A stretch of 64,000 nt of DNA from Hippophae tibetana (taxonomy: Eukaryota; Streptophyta; Magnoliopsida; Rosales; Elaeagnaceae), in NCBI GenBank assembly GCA_037013495.1, contig CM072805.1, positions 39,985,169 to 40,049,168 of the forward strand. The letters are read 5' to 3'. The translations under genes were made by a program, and so were the position numbers. A model generated the notes under the pieces. The model was given only the letters and a program-made list of their open reading frames with translations. It was not told the DNA's origin and searched no databases. Positions within the stretch are counted from its first letter, which is position 1. Each line of letters begins with the position of its first letter. Shown piece after piece: positions 48,466 through 61,384 of the stretch.

Positions 48466-51231
48466 AAATCTTTTAATTTTCTCTCTCTAATACTTTTTCC
48501 TTTTCTCTTTCTACGTATATAGATGATATACTTCTAATGAAAAGGAGGTATGTATATATAATGGAGTAAGACCGCGAGCTGTGACAGTAGAATAAAAAAG
48601 AATTAGCTATAAATATAATTATTTCAAATCCATTATATTTAATTCTAACAAAACCAATATATATTAGTTGTAATTCTTATTTATTAAAGAACTTTTAAAA
48701 CAACATTAATTAATGAGATTGCCACCTAGGCCTTGGCACAAACTTAGCCGAGTCACAAAAGTGACTTTATTACAACATAATCAGTGAATGGTGGGTATTT
48801 TTAACTTTTTTCCTCAAGGTCAAGAAGTTTATTTGTGTTATAATTGTCCGAGCATTAACATTTAGGATATTTTGAGATTTTATTATTTAAAAATCAAACT
48901 AGTTATTTTATAATAAATATAGACATATAATACAAATTATAAAATTTAAAGTCGGTGAGAAAATAAAATTTTTAAAAATCAATATTGTTAACCTAAATTA
49001 ATCTAAATTTTTGGTCTGATTTGAATTAGTTTTATATTTTTAATGATTTTATTTGGTTTTTATATTTTAATAATCAATTATATTAAGTTGTTTTTATTTT
49101 TAATTTAAAACCAAATAAATTCAATACATAAAGATAATGATCAAAATGGTAAAATTTCAGGCTCAAAACGAAGTCGTTTTGCAATTTCGAAAAAATTGGC
49201 GGGACTGATATATGCATCCATATGCATATATTTTTAAAATGATAAAATTATTTATTTTTTAATAAAATTGATATTTTTGTATTAATAATTGACTAAGATG
49301 TGGATCATGTTTAACTTTATATTATAATACTAAGAAAATATTACATGAGTTTTTGAGATCATATCATTATTAAATGATTAAATATGTTTAAAATATAAAA
49401 ATTAATATGAAAAAATTATAAAATATTTACTTTATTATTTATTTCTATTATTTTATTTTAATATTTCATTGATTTATAATTTTATTAAAAATTAAAATAT
49501 ATATTAAATGATAATTAAAAGATAAATATTTGACAATAATAAAAGTGTAATTAATACGAAATTATTTAAGAAAAATTAAAAAAATATAATATTTAAATAA
49601 AACATTTATTTAAAACTAAATAATACAAATAAAATAATTTAAATAGCATATATATTTCTTGATTATGGTATTCTTAGTTTTTTTTTATTGAAAAGAAGCA
49701 CAAGATCAACCAATTCAATAAAATAGTTATATTAATTTGAGGTTTGAAAATTAATTAATTTTATTAAATTAGAATTTTGTGTCTATTCAATCATATAATA
49801 TTTAACAAAAAGTTTTTATATAAGAAATTATTGTAGTATAATAATCAAAATGATAGATTTATTAAAAAAATATTAAAATGTTAATAATCAATATATAATG
49901 TTACTTAATTTATTAAAAAATAGTTAAAAAATAAAAATTCTTTTCAATTTTCAACAAATTTGGCCCACCATTGACATATGCATCTAGTCATTATTGGATT
50001 ATACGTGGTTGATGCCAACTAAAATTAACAGTGCTCGAATCAATAATTAAACGTAATTAACTTCAAGTTCTACCTCTGTTTCTGTATTAGTAAGAAACAT
50101 TTGAGGTGATAATTTTTTTTAATTACTCTTAATCTATAGCTTAAAGAAAATGAGTGGAGATTTTTTAATCCACTACTAGTAGCTCATAGGATATTACAAA
50201 CAGTAACTTAAATGATGCTTGAACTTGTATTCTCAATGAAAAATTATGAAAGTATTGACAAAAAAACTAGACTAAGTATGTTTGATTTCACAATTCTTTC
50301 ATTCTTATATATATTTTACATTTATTTTTATTCTTTTAAAAAAAATATATTCTTATAATACTCAAAAATTATTCTCAAAATTATAGTATTTCATCCTTCA
50401 ATAACTTTTAACACCAGTTAGGTTTGTAGATAGGATGAAAACTTTATATATTTATTATTTTATATGAATGTATTTATTTATTAAAAGTTATTATTTTGAA
50501 TATAAATACTTATAATTAATACCTTTTTCAAAATGTATAATTAAAAAATTAATTAATTATAATGTGATATATTCTATTTATAAATTTGTATTATAGACAT
50601 AAAAAGAGAAATGTTATTTACAAATAAATTTATATTTATATTAATTTTAATTATACTGTAATAAAAAAATATTTTTTTACAAAAAAAATTAATATATGTC
50701 ATATCATCTTAGTATTTCTCAGACATGAAAACAGTAAGAACGCGATCGATTTCGATCTTATATAGCAGACCAATTGCGAAAAAGTTTAATTTTGTTAAAC
50801 ATTATATTCACATAAATTTTTAAATGTATATAATAAAAAATTTATCTATCAGTAGTGATTTCTATTAATTTAATAGGTATAGTATGATTTTTTTTCCAAT
50901 AAATTAAACCTTATATTTTTCTATTTTACGTATTAACTTATTAACTTCACTGGATTTGCTTTATTTTTTTATTTTTCTGATTTTTTATATAAATTTTTTT
51001 AGTTTCATAAGAAAAAAAATATTTATTTGTATATATTTTTATATTATATGAAAATAAATATATATATTTTTATTAAAAAATTAAAACTAAAAATATGTTA
51101 AATAATTAGATCATTTTACAAATAAAATTACAATACATATAATTTTTTTTTGTAATTTTTTTTTAAAATATTAAAATAAAATTATTTTAGAGATACCCAA
51201 GAGTCAATAGAATGAGAATTTGTTCAATACT

Positions 51232-51268
<37 letters not shown>

Positions 51269-51518
51269 TAGAGATCATAAGAAAACAAAATTAATTGATA
51301 AGATTAAAAAATGAGTTGTGTTAATAAGATAATTGTAAGTTTAAAGTTACGAATATATATCTCTTTTAAAAATAACTATTTTCCAGTACTTTGTGAGTAA
51401 TGAAAAAAGTTTGCAAGAACAATGTCACCGGTTCTCTAAAACCGGAAACTTTATGCCACACTTGTAGAGCCATAGCTCCAAAGCTTGAACATTTTTAACC
51501 GCCAAGGAATTTATATAC
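48466..51518. other. AT-rich intergenic region and CrRLK1L promoter
   Basis: About 3 kb of AT-rich sequence without a recognisable gene. It ends with a CT/AT microsatellite and the short 5' leader of the receptor kinase. Confidence 0.6.
51231..51269. repeat. Compound (CT)n(AT)n microsatellite
   Basis: CT run 51231-51248 followed by an AT run to 51269, about 250 bp upstream of the receptor kinase start. Confidence 0.9.
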
Positions 51519-53993
51519 ATGGAGACCAGAGAGCTTCGCTTTCTCCTTTCTATTCTTTTCTTCCTTTTGCCTTTCTCTGTTTCCTTCTCTCCCTTAGACA
51601 ACTACCTTCTCAATTGTGGCTCTGCTACCAATGCTTCTTTCTTTAACCGTCCTTTCGTTGGCGATTCCTCCGAACCCGGTTCAGTTTCTCTCTCTAAAGA
51701 TAGATCCATTTCACTAAATAACCCAAACCCATCTCCAAATTCACCTTCTATTTACCATACAGCTAGAGTTTTTACAACTGGGTTTAGCTATAATTTCAAT
51801 ATCCGAAATAATGGGACTCACATGGTACGTTTTCATTTCTCACCTTTTAAAGCTGGAGGTTTTCAACTAGTATCTGCAAATTTTAGTGTTTCCGTTAATG
51901 GGTTTTTAATATTGAACAATTTCCATGTCGTGGACACTTTGGTTAAAGAGTTCATATTGAGAATTGACAAAGATCTTCTTGACATTAGGTTTGTCCCTTT
52001 GGGTGATTTGGGTTTTGGTTTTGTTAATGCTATTGAAATTTTTTCAACTCCTAATGACCTGATTCTTGATTATGGAGCTAAATTAGTAGAAGCTAATGGA
52101 AATGAAGAGTTCAAAAATCTTTCTTTTGAGGTTTTAGATACTATTTATAGGATTAATGTAGGAGGACCAAAATTGACTCCTTTTAATGATACTTTGTGGA
52201 GGACTTGGGTTTCTGATGAAAACTATTTGGTTTTGAAAAATGCTGCAAAGAGTGTGTCAACTTCTCATACACCTAATTACCAAAAAGGAGGTGCAAGTAG
52301 AGAGATTGCACCTGATAATGTTTATATGACTGCACAAGAGATGAATAGGGATAACTCAAGCTCAGTAAGGTTTAACATCACTTGGAAATTTCCAGTTGGT
52401 TCAAGTTCAAGTTTTCGGTACTTTGTTCGATTGCATTTCTGTGATATAATTAGTCCTGCACTTAACTTGTTGTACTTTAATGTATATATCAATGGGTACT
52501 CAGCATATAGAGATATTGATCTTTCAGCTCTTGCTTACCATTTAACTTCATCACCTGTCTATTTAGATTTTGTAGTGGACTCGAACAATTCGGGATATTT
52601 GGAGGTTAGTGTTGGTCCTTCTGATTTGAGTAGTACTTTGAGGATAAATGCAATTCTAAATGGGGCAGAGATTTTGAAAATTGTGAATGTTGACAAGTTA
52701 CAGATGGGATCAAAGCCTAAGAAAAGAAGGGTATGGATTTTGGTGGGTTCGGTTGTTGGAGGCGTTTTTGTTCTATTGTTGACAGTAATTTCTGTTCTTA
52801 TACTTGTTTTGAGACACAAAAAGAAGAAACCAAGCTCAAGACAGTCAGGAAGGTCAGGAAGTACAGGGTGGACGCCTTTGCGTGTATTTGGGGGGAGTTT
52901 TACTAGGAATATGTCTGAAGGGACAACCCATGCATCTCCAAATAGATATCTTGGTATGAAAATCGCTTTTGCTGATTTACAATTGGCAACAAACAGCTTT
53001 GATAAAGAACTGATTATAGGTTCTGGTGGGTTTGGTATAGTTTACAAAGGAGTTCTTAAAGATAACACAAAGGTAGCTGTTAAGAGAGGTATGCCAGGCT
53101 CTAGACAAGGGCTTCCTGAATTTCAAACTGAAATTACAATTCTGTCCAAAATTCGACATCACCATCTTGTTTCACTTGTCGGGTATTGTGATGAAGAATC
53201 AGAGATGATACTAGTTTATGAATATGTGGAAAAGGGACCGTTGAAAAACCAGTTGTATGGTTCAAGGGTTCTTACACCATTATCTTGGAAACAAAGACTT
53301 GAAATTTGCATTGGTTCAGCAAGAGGTCTTCACTACCTTCATACAGGTTTTGCTCAAGGAATCATTCATCGGGACATTAAATCAACCAACATTTTGCTCG
53401 ATGAGAATTACGTAGCAAAGGTGGCCGATTTTGGTCTATCGAGATCTGGACCATGTCTAAATGAAACCCATGTAAGCACAGGAGTCAAAGGTAGTTTTGG
53501 ATATCTTGATCCTGAGTATTTTCGTAGACAGCAACTTACGGATAAGTCGGATGTTTATTCATTTGGGGTTGTGTTGTTTGAGGTTCTATGTGCTAGACCT
53601 GCTGTTGATCCATTACTAGCTAGAGAACAAGTGAATTTAGGTGAATGGGCTCTTGAATGGCAAAAGAAAGGCATGCTTGAGAAAATTATTGATCCTTATC
53701 TTGTTGGGCAGATAAAACCAAGCTCTTTGAAAAAATATGGAGAAACAGCAGAAAAATGCTTGGCTGAATATGGTGTTGATAGACCAACAATGGGTGATGT
53801 TTTGTGGAATTTGGAACATGCACTCCAGCTTCAGGAAGCTGAACCACGAGGAGGACAACGGGAAGAAGATAGAAATGTTGGTTCGTCGGAATCAATAACG
53901 ACTAGAATTGTTTCTGCTGATGATGAAAGTGGTCGTTATGAAATCAATACAAGCCAATTCTTCTCCCAATTGATGACTAAACAAGGAAGATAG
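51519..53993 (+). CDS. CrRLK1L receptor-like kinase (At5g24010-like)
   Basis: An intronless gene of 824 residues, as usual for this family. Residues 1-24 form a signal peptide. The extracellular malectin-like region (about 27-395) includes DNYLLNCGS, SIYHTARVF, YRINVGGPKLTPFNDTLWRTW and YFVRLHFCDI. The membrane helix is at about 405-431, followed by a basic stop-transfer HKKKK. The kinase domain has GSGGFG (501-506), the ATP-binding Lys522 (VAVKRG), HRDIKSTN (catalytic Asp619) and DFG (637-639), so it should be catalytically competent. The C-terminus FFSQLMTKQGR matches the family. CrRLK1L receptors sense cell-wall state and RALF peptides at the plasma membrane. This one resembles the At5g24010 subgroup, whose ligand is not established. 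Confidence 0.94.
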   Translation: METRELRFLLSILFFLLPFSVSFSPLDNYLLNCGSATNASFFNRPFVGDSSEPGSVSLSKDRSISLNNPNPSPNSPSIYHTARVFTTGFSYNFNIRNNGTHMVRFHFSPFKAGGFQLVSANFSVSVNGFLILNNFHVVDTLVKEFILRIDKDLLDIRFVPLGDLGFGFVNAIEIFSTPNDLILDYGAKLVEANGNEEFKNLSFEVLDTIYRINVGGPKLTPFNDTLWRTWVSDENYLVLKNAAKSVSTSHTPNYQKGGASREIAPDNVYMTAQEMNRDNSSSVRFNITWKFPVGSSSSFRYFVRLHFCDIISPALNLLYFNVYINGYSAYRDIDLSALAYHLTSSPVYLDFVVDSNNSGYLEVSVGPSDLSSTLRINAILNGAEILKIVNVDKLQMGSKPKKRRVWILVGSVVGGVFVLLLTVISVLILVLRHKKKKPSSRQSGRSGSTGWTPLRVFGGSFTRNMSEGTTHASPNRYLGMKIAFADLQLATNSFDKELIIGSGGFGIVYKGVLKDNTKVAVKRGMPGSRQGLPEFQTEITILSKIRHHHLVSLVGYCDEESEMILVYEYVEKGPLKNQLYGSRVLTPLSWKQRLEICIGSARGLHYLHTGFAQGIIHRDIKSTNILLDENYVAKVADFGLSRSGPCLNETHVSTGVKGSFGYLDPEYFRRQQLTDKSDVYSFGVVLFEVLCARPAVDPLLAREQVNLGEWALEWQKKGMLEKIIDPYLVGQIKPSSLKKYGETAEKCLAEYGVDRPTMGDVLWNLEHALQLQEAEPRGGQREEDRNVGSSESITTRIVSADDESGRYEINTSQFFSQLMTKQGR

Positions 53994-54346
53994 GTTTTGG
54001 TGTACAAATAAGAAGATCTCCATCTAGTTCTATGTATGGGCTATGGCTTTTTCTTAGTTATAGTAGAATTAGATGTATCTTCATAATCCATATAGACCAT
54101 TGTTTTTCACCATTTGTTTATTTTTAATTGTATACTATGTTCAAGTGTAATTTTCATATGAAACATAATAATGTTTTTTCTCAACTGGATTCTCTCTATT
54201 TCTCTTTATAACCTTTAACATATTGGAAGATTATTCATATTATGATATATAAGCTTCTGAATAGGTTATGTGAAACTGGTAAAGGCCAAAGCTAAAGGTG
54301 TGTTCTATTGTACCCGAAGGGTATATTTGTAAGCATGACTCATGTT

Positions 54347-54467
54347 TCAATAACAAACGCACGTTGAGAGAATTTTGATAAAAATACTATCAAAATTGAG
54401 AGATACTTTAATAACAAACGCACGTTGGGAGAATTTTGATAAAAATGCTATCAAAATTGAGATATTT
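54347..54467. repeat. Two-copy 61-bp tandem repeat with hairpin
   Basis: Two copies, offset 61 bp, both contain AATAACAAACGCACGTTG followed by a perfect 10-bp inverted repeat AATTTTGATA/TATCAAAATT with a 7-base loop (first copy 54371-54397). Confidence 0.85.
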
Positions 54468-56742
54468 TTATCTGGGTCAGTTCATGAGTGAGGTAGAAAA
54501 TTTTCCGAATTAATTATTTTATCTGAATGTATTTATTTACATGTATTATATATTTTTAACTTAAACACTAACAATATATTTTTTAAAATTAACAAAATGC
54601 ACTGATCCAATTATTTTTTTTTGTTTAGAAAATTCAAACGTTTTGATACTATATATCCAGAGGTAACAATTTGTGTTTTAGTGATTATATAATTTTTATA
54701 CTAATATTTTAAGGTTTTGAAAGAGTTAACATTCTAATAATTTTTTTTTGCATAATATCATCGTTAATTTTTTTTTATAGAAATTAATCTTAGATTTATA
54801 CATATTTAATCTGTATACATCATAAAGCCAAAATTTGTTAAAAAAATAAATTTTCCGTTAATTCTAACAAAAAGTAGATGAAAACTTAATCATTGAATTT
54901 AATTAGTATTTTATTATTATCTAAGTAACAAGTGATAAACACAACATAAACTCGTTAATAAGGTAATTTTTTTTTTTTTTTTTGAAATACTTGACTATTT
55001 TTTTGAATTCACACTAGCATAGTGAGTCATACAAGAATACAACTGTCTTGACAATCTGATACTACGCAATTCACACCAATTCACCACGAAGCACGCTATT
55101 TTTGATACTAGCCAGCTAAGGGATTAACTTTAGTAGAAATGTTGTTACTTACTTATGTAGAAAAATACAAAGCTGGCCATGCCTAATTATTGTTAGGGTG
55201 AGTGAGAGCCCACATATTCAACTAGGACTAATCATCCCTACACAACACAAGATCCGACGCTTAATATCTTTCACTCATACTGTATCTTATGAATCCGACA
55301 CCTAATATCTTTCACTCTTAATTTATCTTATTAATAAGTAATTAAGTGTTAATTTTTAGTAGAATTATTATTATTATTATTTAGATATTTTTTTTATATT
55401 TTAATTAAATTTATATTTTTTTTATATAATTTCTAAAAAAATTCAATCACATAATTTATTCTCAAATTTTTATATGAAATAATACATTAATTTTTTTTAA
55501 TAATATAATATATGAATTAAACGTAAACAAATATTATTTTTAAATTATAAATTTTAAAAATATTATATTAATTTTTTCTAAAATAAATTATAATTACCGA
55601 CAACTAGAAATAATATCTCAAACAGAAACTCGAATTTTCTAGCTACTACTACTAATAATAATAATAATAGTGATAGTAACGAAGGAAGGACAACATTTAT
55701 CTATATACTTGAGTAATGCGCATCATGATGGAGACTTGCAGTGTCATACAGTTGTATAACAAGCTGTGTAATTTACTAATTTGATTCCAATAAACTTTAG
55801 ACTAAAGTTCTGTATTCATTATTATAAAAAAGAAGAAGTTAAAAATAAGCATAAACCGCCCACGATTTGCTGCTAAAAATCATATAAAAAATAAACCAGG
55901 ACTGAATACTCGTATCCGTTTAAAATTGTTTAAATTAAAAATAATTTCGATTCATCCAAATTAAAATTACTTCTTAAAATCTTAAAAGATAAGTTAACAT
56001 AATTATATGTTATTAATTGTATTTTAATATAAACATCCTATTTATATTTTATATATGTGATAATCTTAAAATAAAAATAATATTAATTTATTTCTCTAAT
56101 AATTCTAGCAATATTAAAAAAATACTTTCAAAAAATATTATAGTATATTTAAAAGAAATAAATGATACATAATAAATTTAAAAAAACATATTTTTAGTAA
56201 AATAATTATTAAAATATTACTTCAAATATTTTTATTCTAAACATTAAATGCTTTTGATAAAAACATCTCATTTTAAAGTAATTTTCTTAAAATCACAAAT
56301 ATACTCATAGTTTTTTAACTATATTTGTTATAAAAAAAATATTAATTTTTAATTTTTATTAATTTTACTATCATTATTTTTTCTGGTTGAAAATAATCAA
56401 TAAGAATACATTTTTTTTTTAACAAAGTCACTAAATTGATCCTTGCTGTCATCACCCAACTAAAAACGGGCATTCCCTTTACTTTCCTAAAAAGCAATCA
56501 CCCTCTCTTTCGTTCCTCTCTTTCTGTCTCTCTATCTATTAAGAATTTCAGACTATACCAGTAATAACAAAAGTTACCAATAGGTCTTCAAAAGTTTATG
56601 ATCACATACCCAGAGAGAGGAAAGCGTGAAATATAGAGCTTAGCTGAAATATTATTATTATTATTTATTTTTTTGAATCGTGTTGTTTAGCATTCCTTAG
56701 TTTCTGATTTGAATTTCAGAGAGGCAAAGATAGAAAAAGAGG

Positions 56743-56766
56743 ATTAGGGTTAGTATTAGGGTTAGG
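56743..56766 (+). promoter_or_regulatory. Telomere-like repeats in PPPDE gene 5' leader
   Basis: TTAGGGTTAG, a spacer, and TTAGGGTTAGG lie 21-44 bp upstream of the ATG. On the opposite strand they read as telo-box-like CTAACCCTAA. Such motifs occur in leaders of many plant housekeeping genes. The effect here is inferred only. Confidence 0.45.
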
Positions 56767-56786
56767 TTCGGGGAATTTGGTCGAAG

Positions 56787-59466
56787 ATGACGGAAGTGAG
56801 GCTTCATATATACGACGTGACCAACAGTGAATCGGATAAGACGAACAACACCATTGTGCAGATCAATAAGATCTTCAAGGACGGTATTGGTCTTGGCGGT
56901 ATTTTTCACAGCGCCGTTCAGGTTTTTTTCTCTCTCAATCTTATGCATTTCTTTTTAGCGTTTCTTATTTTTATGTTATGATGGAGTTTTGTGGTTCTAG
57001 ATTGAGATCTAGGGTTTTAGTTTAGGGATAGTGATGGTATTGTTTATGGATGTTTATTTACTTCAATCTATAGCTGTACAGATATTTTGGTAATTGTTTA
57101 AATTCTTATGTGCTTATTGCTACAATTTCTGTGTTTGCTTTGTTTGTGCGCATTCGTATAGTGACTTTTTAGTGTGATATAGTTTTCTGCTAATTTTCCT
57201 TTCAAATTGATACATATATCTAATGAGTGGGTTTATGCTATGCAAAATAGATTTATGGGGATGATGAATGGTCATTTGGTTTCTGTGATCAAGGAACTGG
57301 TGTTTTCAGTTGTCCCTCTGGAAAGAATCCTATGTACACTTACCGTGAATCTATGGTTCTTGGTACAACAAGTTGTTCAATCTTCAAGGTAAATCAGATC
57401 TTAAGGGAGCTTAGCCGAGAGTGGCCTGGATGTTCATATGACTTGTTATCTAGGAACTGCAATCACTTCTGTGATGAGTTTTGCGAGAGGCTCGGTGTTC
57501 CAAAGCTTCCAGGTACTGCTGTCTAGATTCTTGTCGTTGCCTAGTTAATTTTCATGTCTTGCTAGACGAGTTTATTTATTTGATTTTTGCTATGCTCCAT
57601 TTACAGGCTTTTAACACCCTCCTATGAAAATATTGATTAGGCAAATGCTTGTTCTCTGCAGAGTAACACATGTAGAGCTATATCAATTGTTTTCAGTTAT
57701 CTCCTTGTGTCTTTTTTCTTCTAGTTTTTCTTTTGAAGCTAAGTTACCCAGAGCATGCTTGTGAGAAGCTGGTCTTTATCTGTGTAGTGTATTTTCTGCC
57801 TGAAATTTGAGATATTGGAGAAGAAGATAATTAATTTTACGATTCTGGACTCTTTCAGTTAAATAGTTTGGTCATATACTTAGGTTTATGTTATTGGCAG
57901 GGATCATGGGAAAGTTACTAGATTCTGTTGTCAGTTTATGAGCTAAATGCTTTGCATTTGGAGAGATATTTTTCCAAATTTTGATTGGTCATATACTTGT
58001 GTTTATCTTATGAAATGTATTGGGGTCACATGAAAGTTGCAAGATTTTGTTTTGAATTTATGACCTAAATGCTTTGCAATTGGAGAGAGATTTTTCCAAA
58101 TCTTATTGTCGTCCATATGCTTATTGCTTCTGTAAAAGGTTGGGTTAATCGATTTGCGCATGCTGGGGATGCTGCTGTGGAAGTAGCTGGAAACACTGCA
58201 TTGCGGGTAAGTTGGGATAAATAATGTCTTGATGATATGAAGTGTCCATGCACTGAGTTCACCAACTCATGGGTTTTTGGCTGCTTGAAATGAAATTGAG
58301 TTTGGAACTGGAATTACCAATCCCCCCCTTCCTTCCTTCCTTCTAGAATAAGTGGCAGATATTATCTTTCTTTTGAAGGTAGAGGCCATTTTAGGGATTC
58401 AGACAATATTCTAATTATAACCAGAATTTTCAGTATCCCTCACTTTTCTTTTTGTGATTGACTTCAATTTACCAATGACCCCTATTCCATTGTGTGTGAT
58501 TAGAGGCCATTTAAGTTCAGCTTAGCTCAACTCTCAACTCATCTAATTTTTAAATGAGATGAGCTGAGCTATGTTCATTTTTATCCGATGAGTTGGCCTG
58601 TTCGGCAGCTTATTTAATTTTTTATATTAAATTCATTTAAAAAAAATTACACAAACATATTTGAAAGAAAAGAGGATGGATTTAAAAGTAAAAAATAAAA
58701 ATGCCAGGCTTCACTTTAGAAAATTATTCTTAGAAAACTAGTAAGTACTAATTTGAAATTGATTTGTTATAAGGATCTACTAGTGTTGTTAGTTTTCGTA
58801 GATGAACCTTTCTTGGCTAAATTCCCTGTGTTATTCCACTATGAAATATGATTCCTCACATAAACATTTCACTATCTCTTGTTACGAAAGAGGATTTGTA
58901 GCAATCAAGTTAGTATGATCCTTTTAGGTGCTTAATATATTGTGATTAGTCAAATAAAGAAATTGATTGTTCAAGTTTTTTAATTAACCAAAGAAATTTG
59001 ATTTTCCAAAAAATATTTAACCAAAAGAGTGTTCAAACCTAATTGTAAAAAAAATGTTCTAAATTATCAAATGAGCTAGTGAGTTGTTTATAAGTTCATT
59101 GGGCTAACTTCAAATGAGCTATGTTGGGCTGATTAACTCGTTGATAACTTTATATTTGATCTGGATCTCATGGTTTCCATGTTTGTTTTGCAGTTGAGAC
59201 AAGCCAAGACAGAGATAGTTTCAGCTAGTAAAGTGGCATACCGATTCCTATTGGGTGTTTCTAACAATGTTGCAAGTGTTCCCGTATCCCCTAGCAATTC
59301 AAATAGAGGGACTTCTAGATTTCAAGCGGCTTGGATTAAAAATTTAATTACTTCGGGTTCAAAATCATCAAGTAGTTCAGAATTTGACAATCAAGAAGAG
59401 GATGCACTGAGGCAACACCGTCGATCGGATGCAGAGTTGTCTCCTCTGGAAAATTCACGCTCCTGA
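56787..59466 (+). CDS. PPPDE (DeSI-like) thiol isopeptidase family protein
   Basis: Four exons: 56787-56921, 57251-57512, 58139-58206 and 59194-59466 (TGA), in phase and encoding 245 residues. The PPPDE fold spans about residues 1-155: VRLHIYDV with the expected catalytic His near the N-terminus, GLGGIFHSAVQ, EWSFGFC, GTTSCSIFKVNQILRELSRE and SRNCNHFCDEFCERLGV with the catalytic Cys. GWVNRFAHAGDAA follows, then a Ser-rich C-terminal tail. The family comprises papain-like cysteine peptidases that remove SUMO or ubiquitin, such as human DeSI-1 and DeSI-2, which DeSI-2 most resembles. Substrates of this plant protein are unknown. All catalytic positions are present and the gene looks functional. 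Intron 1 and the last two introns are AT-rich and show nothing else. Confidence 0.92.
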
Positions 59467-61384
59467 CATCACGATATTTAAGAATATAGTTCCCGAACAT
59501 CGGTTTGTCTATTTGAAGCCATGCAAAGGCAATTGATAATTTATTCGTGTATCAAATGTAAATCTGCATTTTTCAAACCAACATTCATCTCGGAAGAGAA
59601 TGCTGCGTGGTACGAATCATGTTGCTATTTTACTTGATATTCATTACTTATTAGTACTGAATCAGTGAATTTCATCTGCATATTTACCAAGCAAGGTTAT
59701 ACAATGGCTTCAAATTTAAAAGCAGATGCACACTCCCGAACTTTATCTCATGGCCTTTCTTCATGTAGTGTTGCTGGAAATGTGTTGTCTACCGTGGCTT
59801 AGTGTTGAAGATTTAGCCTTTCTCGAAGTTCTTAGTTCGATCTCTCTTGTCCAAGTATCTTTTGGCAAAAAATTAGAGGAAAGTATCCTACAAGTCATCT
59901 TGTTTAGCTTTCTTAGGCAAGGATAAATTAACTTACTATCCAATAGCTTAAAATATTTATGATGCATGCTTATATTTTATTTTTTTATAGGTAGGTATCT
60001 AATGAATTGCTTTTTAACAAATATTTTATGGTCAAACTTAAATTATTTTTCATAGTTGTATGAATGGTTTCATAGCAATAGTTACTATTAATCGTTGTTT
60101 TAATGTCAATATTTTTATCCCTCTAGATAATATTTTTTCTTATTTACTAATAAATTGACTATTCAATTCAAGATTTGTTTGGAATGTAATAATATCAATT
60201 TATAGAGAGATTTATCACAGTTTTGGTTTATATATTTATAATGATACTAAGAGTGCTTTAGGTGTTCTTAAGATATGCATCTTTGATGTACTTGTTAGTA
60301 TTAATACATCTTAAAATTCTTAATTGGATAAGTCACATATTGAAGAACAAAGTTTGGATTTACTTAGAATTTACAATCAGTCCACACTTGTTCTATCACT
60401 ATTGAGGAACAACTTTAAAGTAATCATTTATCTCCCAAACAAACAAATATTTTTGATATCTTTATTTTCTTTTCAGAAAATATTTTTTTCCCACGAGGGA
60501 TCATTACTTTAAACATTTATTAATCTAGTCATAATGAAATGACAAAATTGTCATAAATATGAGATTATAATGGCAATTAAACAAAAAAATTGGACGAAAA
60601 AGGAGTAATTTTTGTTATTAATGAAAAAATATGATTATGTATTATTTCGTTATATTTAATAAAAATGTTTGATAAAATGTTAATTTTATCTTTATTTGAT
60701 GTTTTTTACTAACAAAAAATCTTTAAAAGTAATTTTTATACCAATATTTGGAGAGAACATTAACCACAAATTACAAGACAATATTCAAATTTGTCTAGTA
60801 ACGTAGTGATCATAGAAATCCCATGAATTAGACAATTCTGAAAACAATTAAAAGGATATGTAGTAGGTACAATAGTTATTCTCTTTCAAGATTGTTATTG
60901 CACTGAGCCAAGTCAAACACCTTTCACCACCATTTCATAGCTTTCATTTACTCTTCTTCTTGTTGTCAACTCTAGAGTTGGTCTTAACACTTATCTACAA
61001 TGCTTGATAATAAATATAATAATTCGCACATGACACATTCGTAAGAGAAAGTGTACCATTTGCATATAGTTCATTACGGAACAACGCACATTCAATATAA
61101 CATATCACTGAAATTAAGAAACCATAGACAAAAACATCAAGATGGGTCAGATCAAGACTTTTTAAGTAGAGTGAAGTCACCACGCTAGAAGTGCAGCAAA
61201 GTCCAGAAACAAAAGACATCAATACACCACAAAGAGTACACGCCATTGTCGAAAAAGAAGAAGCAAATCAAATATATGATTAGCAGCAATCAGCAAAGCA
61301 CATTCACGATATTTGTACACCAATTACAGTATCAAAATCAGACCAAAACTCTTCCCAGAAAACAGCCTAGGAGCCACAAGTATC
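59467..61384. other. Intergenic region
   Basis: The 3' flank of the PPPDE gene and AT-rich sequence. Small open frames (for example 59726-59926) show no recognisable family. Confidence 0.5.

Larger units (their letters stand above)
54000..56786. other. AT-rich intergenic region
   Basis: Contains the 61-bp tandem repeat at 54347-54467 and otherwise AT-rich sequence. The last 250 bp should hold the promoter and 5'UTR of the PPPDE gene. Confidence 0.6.
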
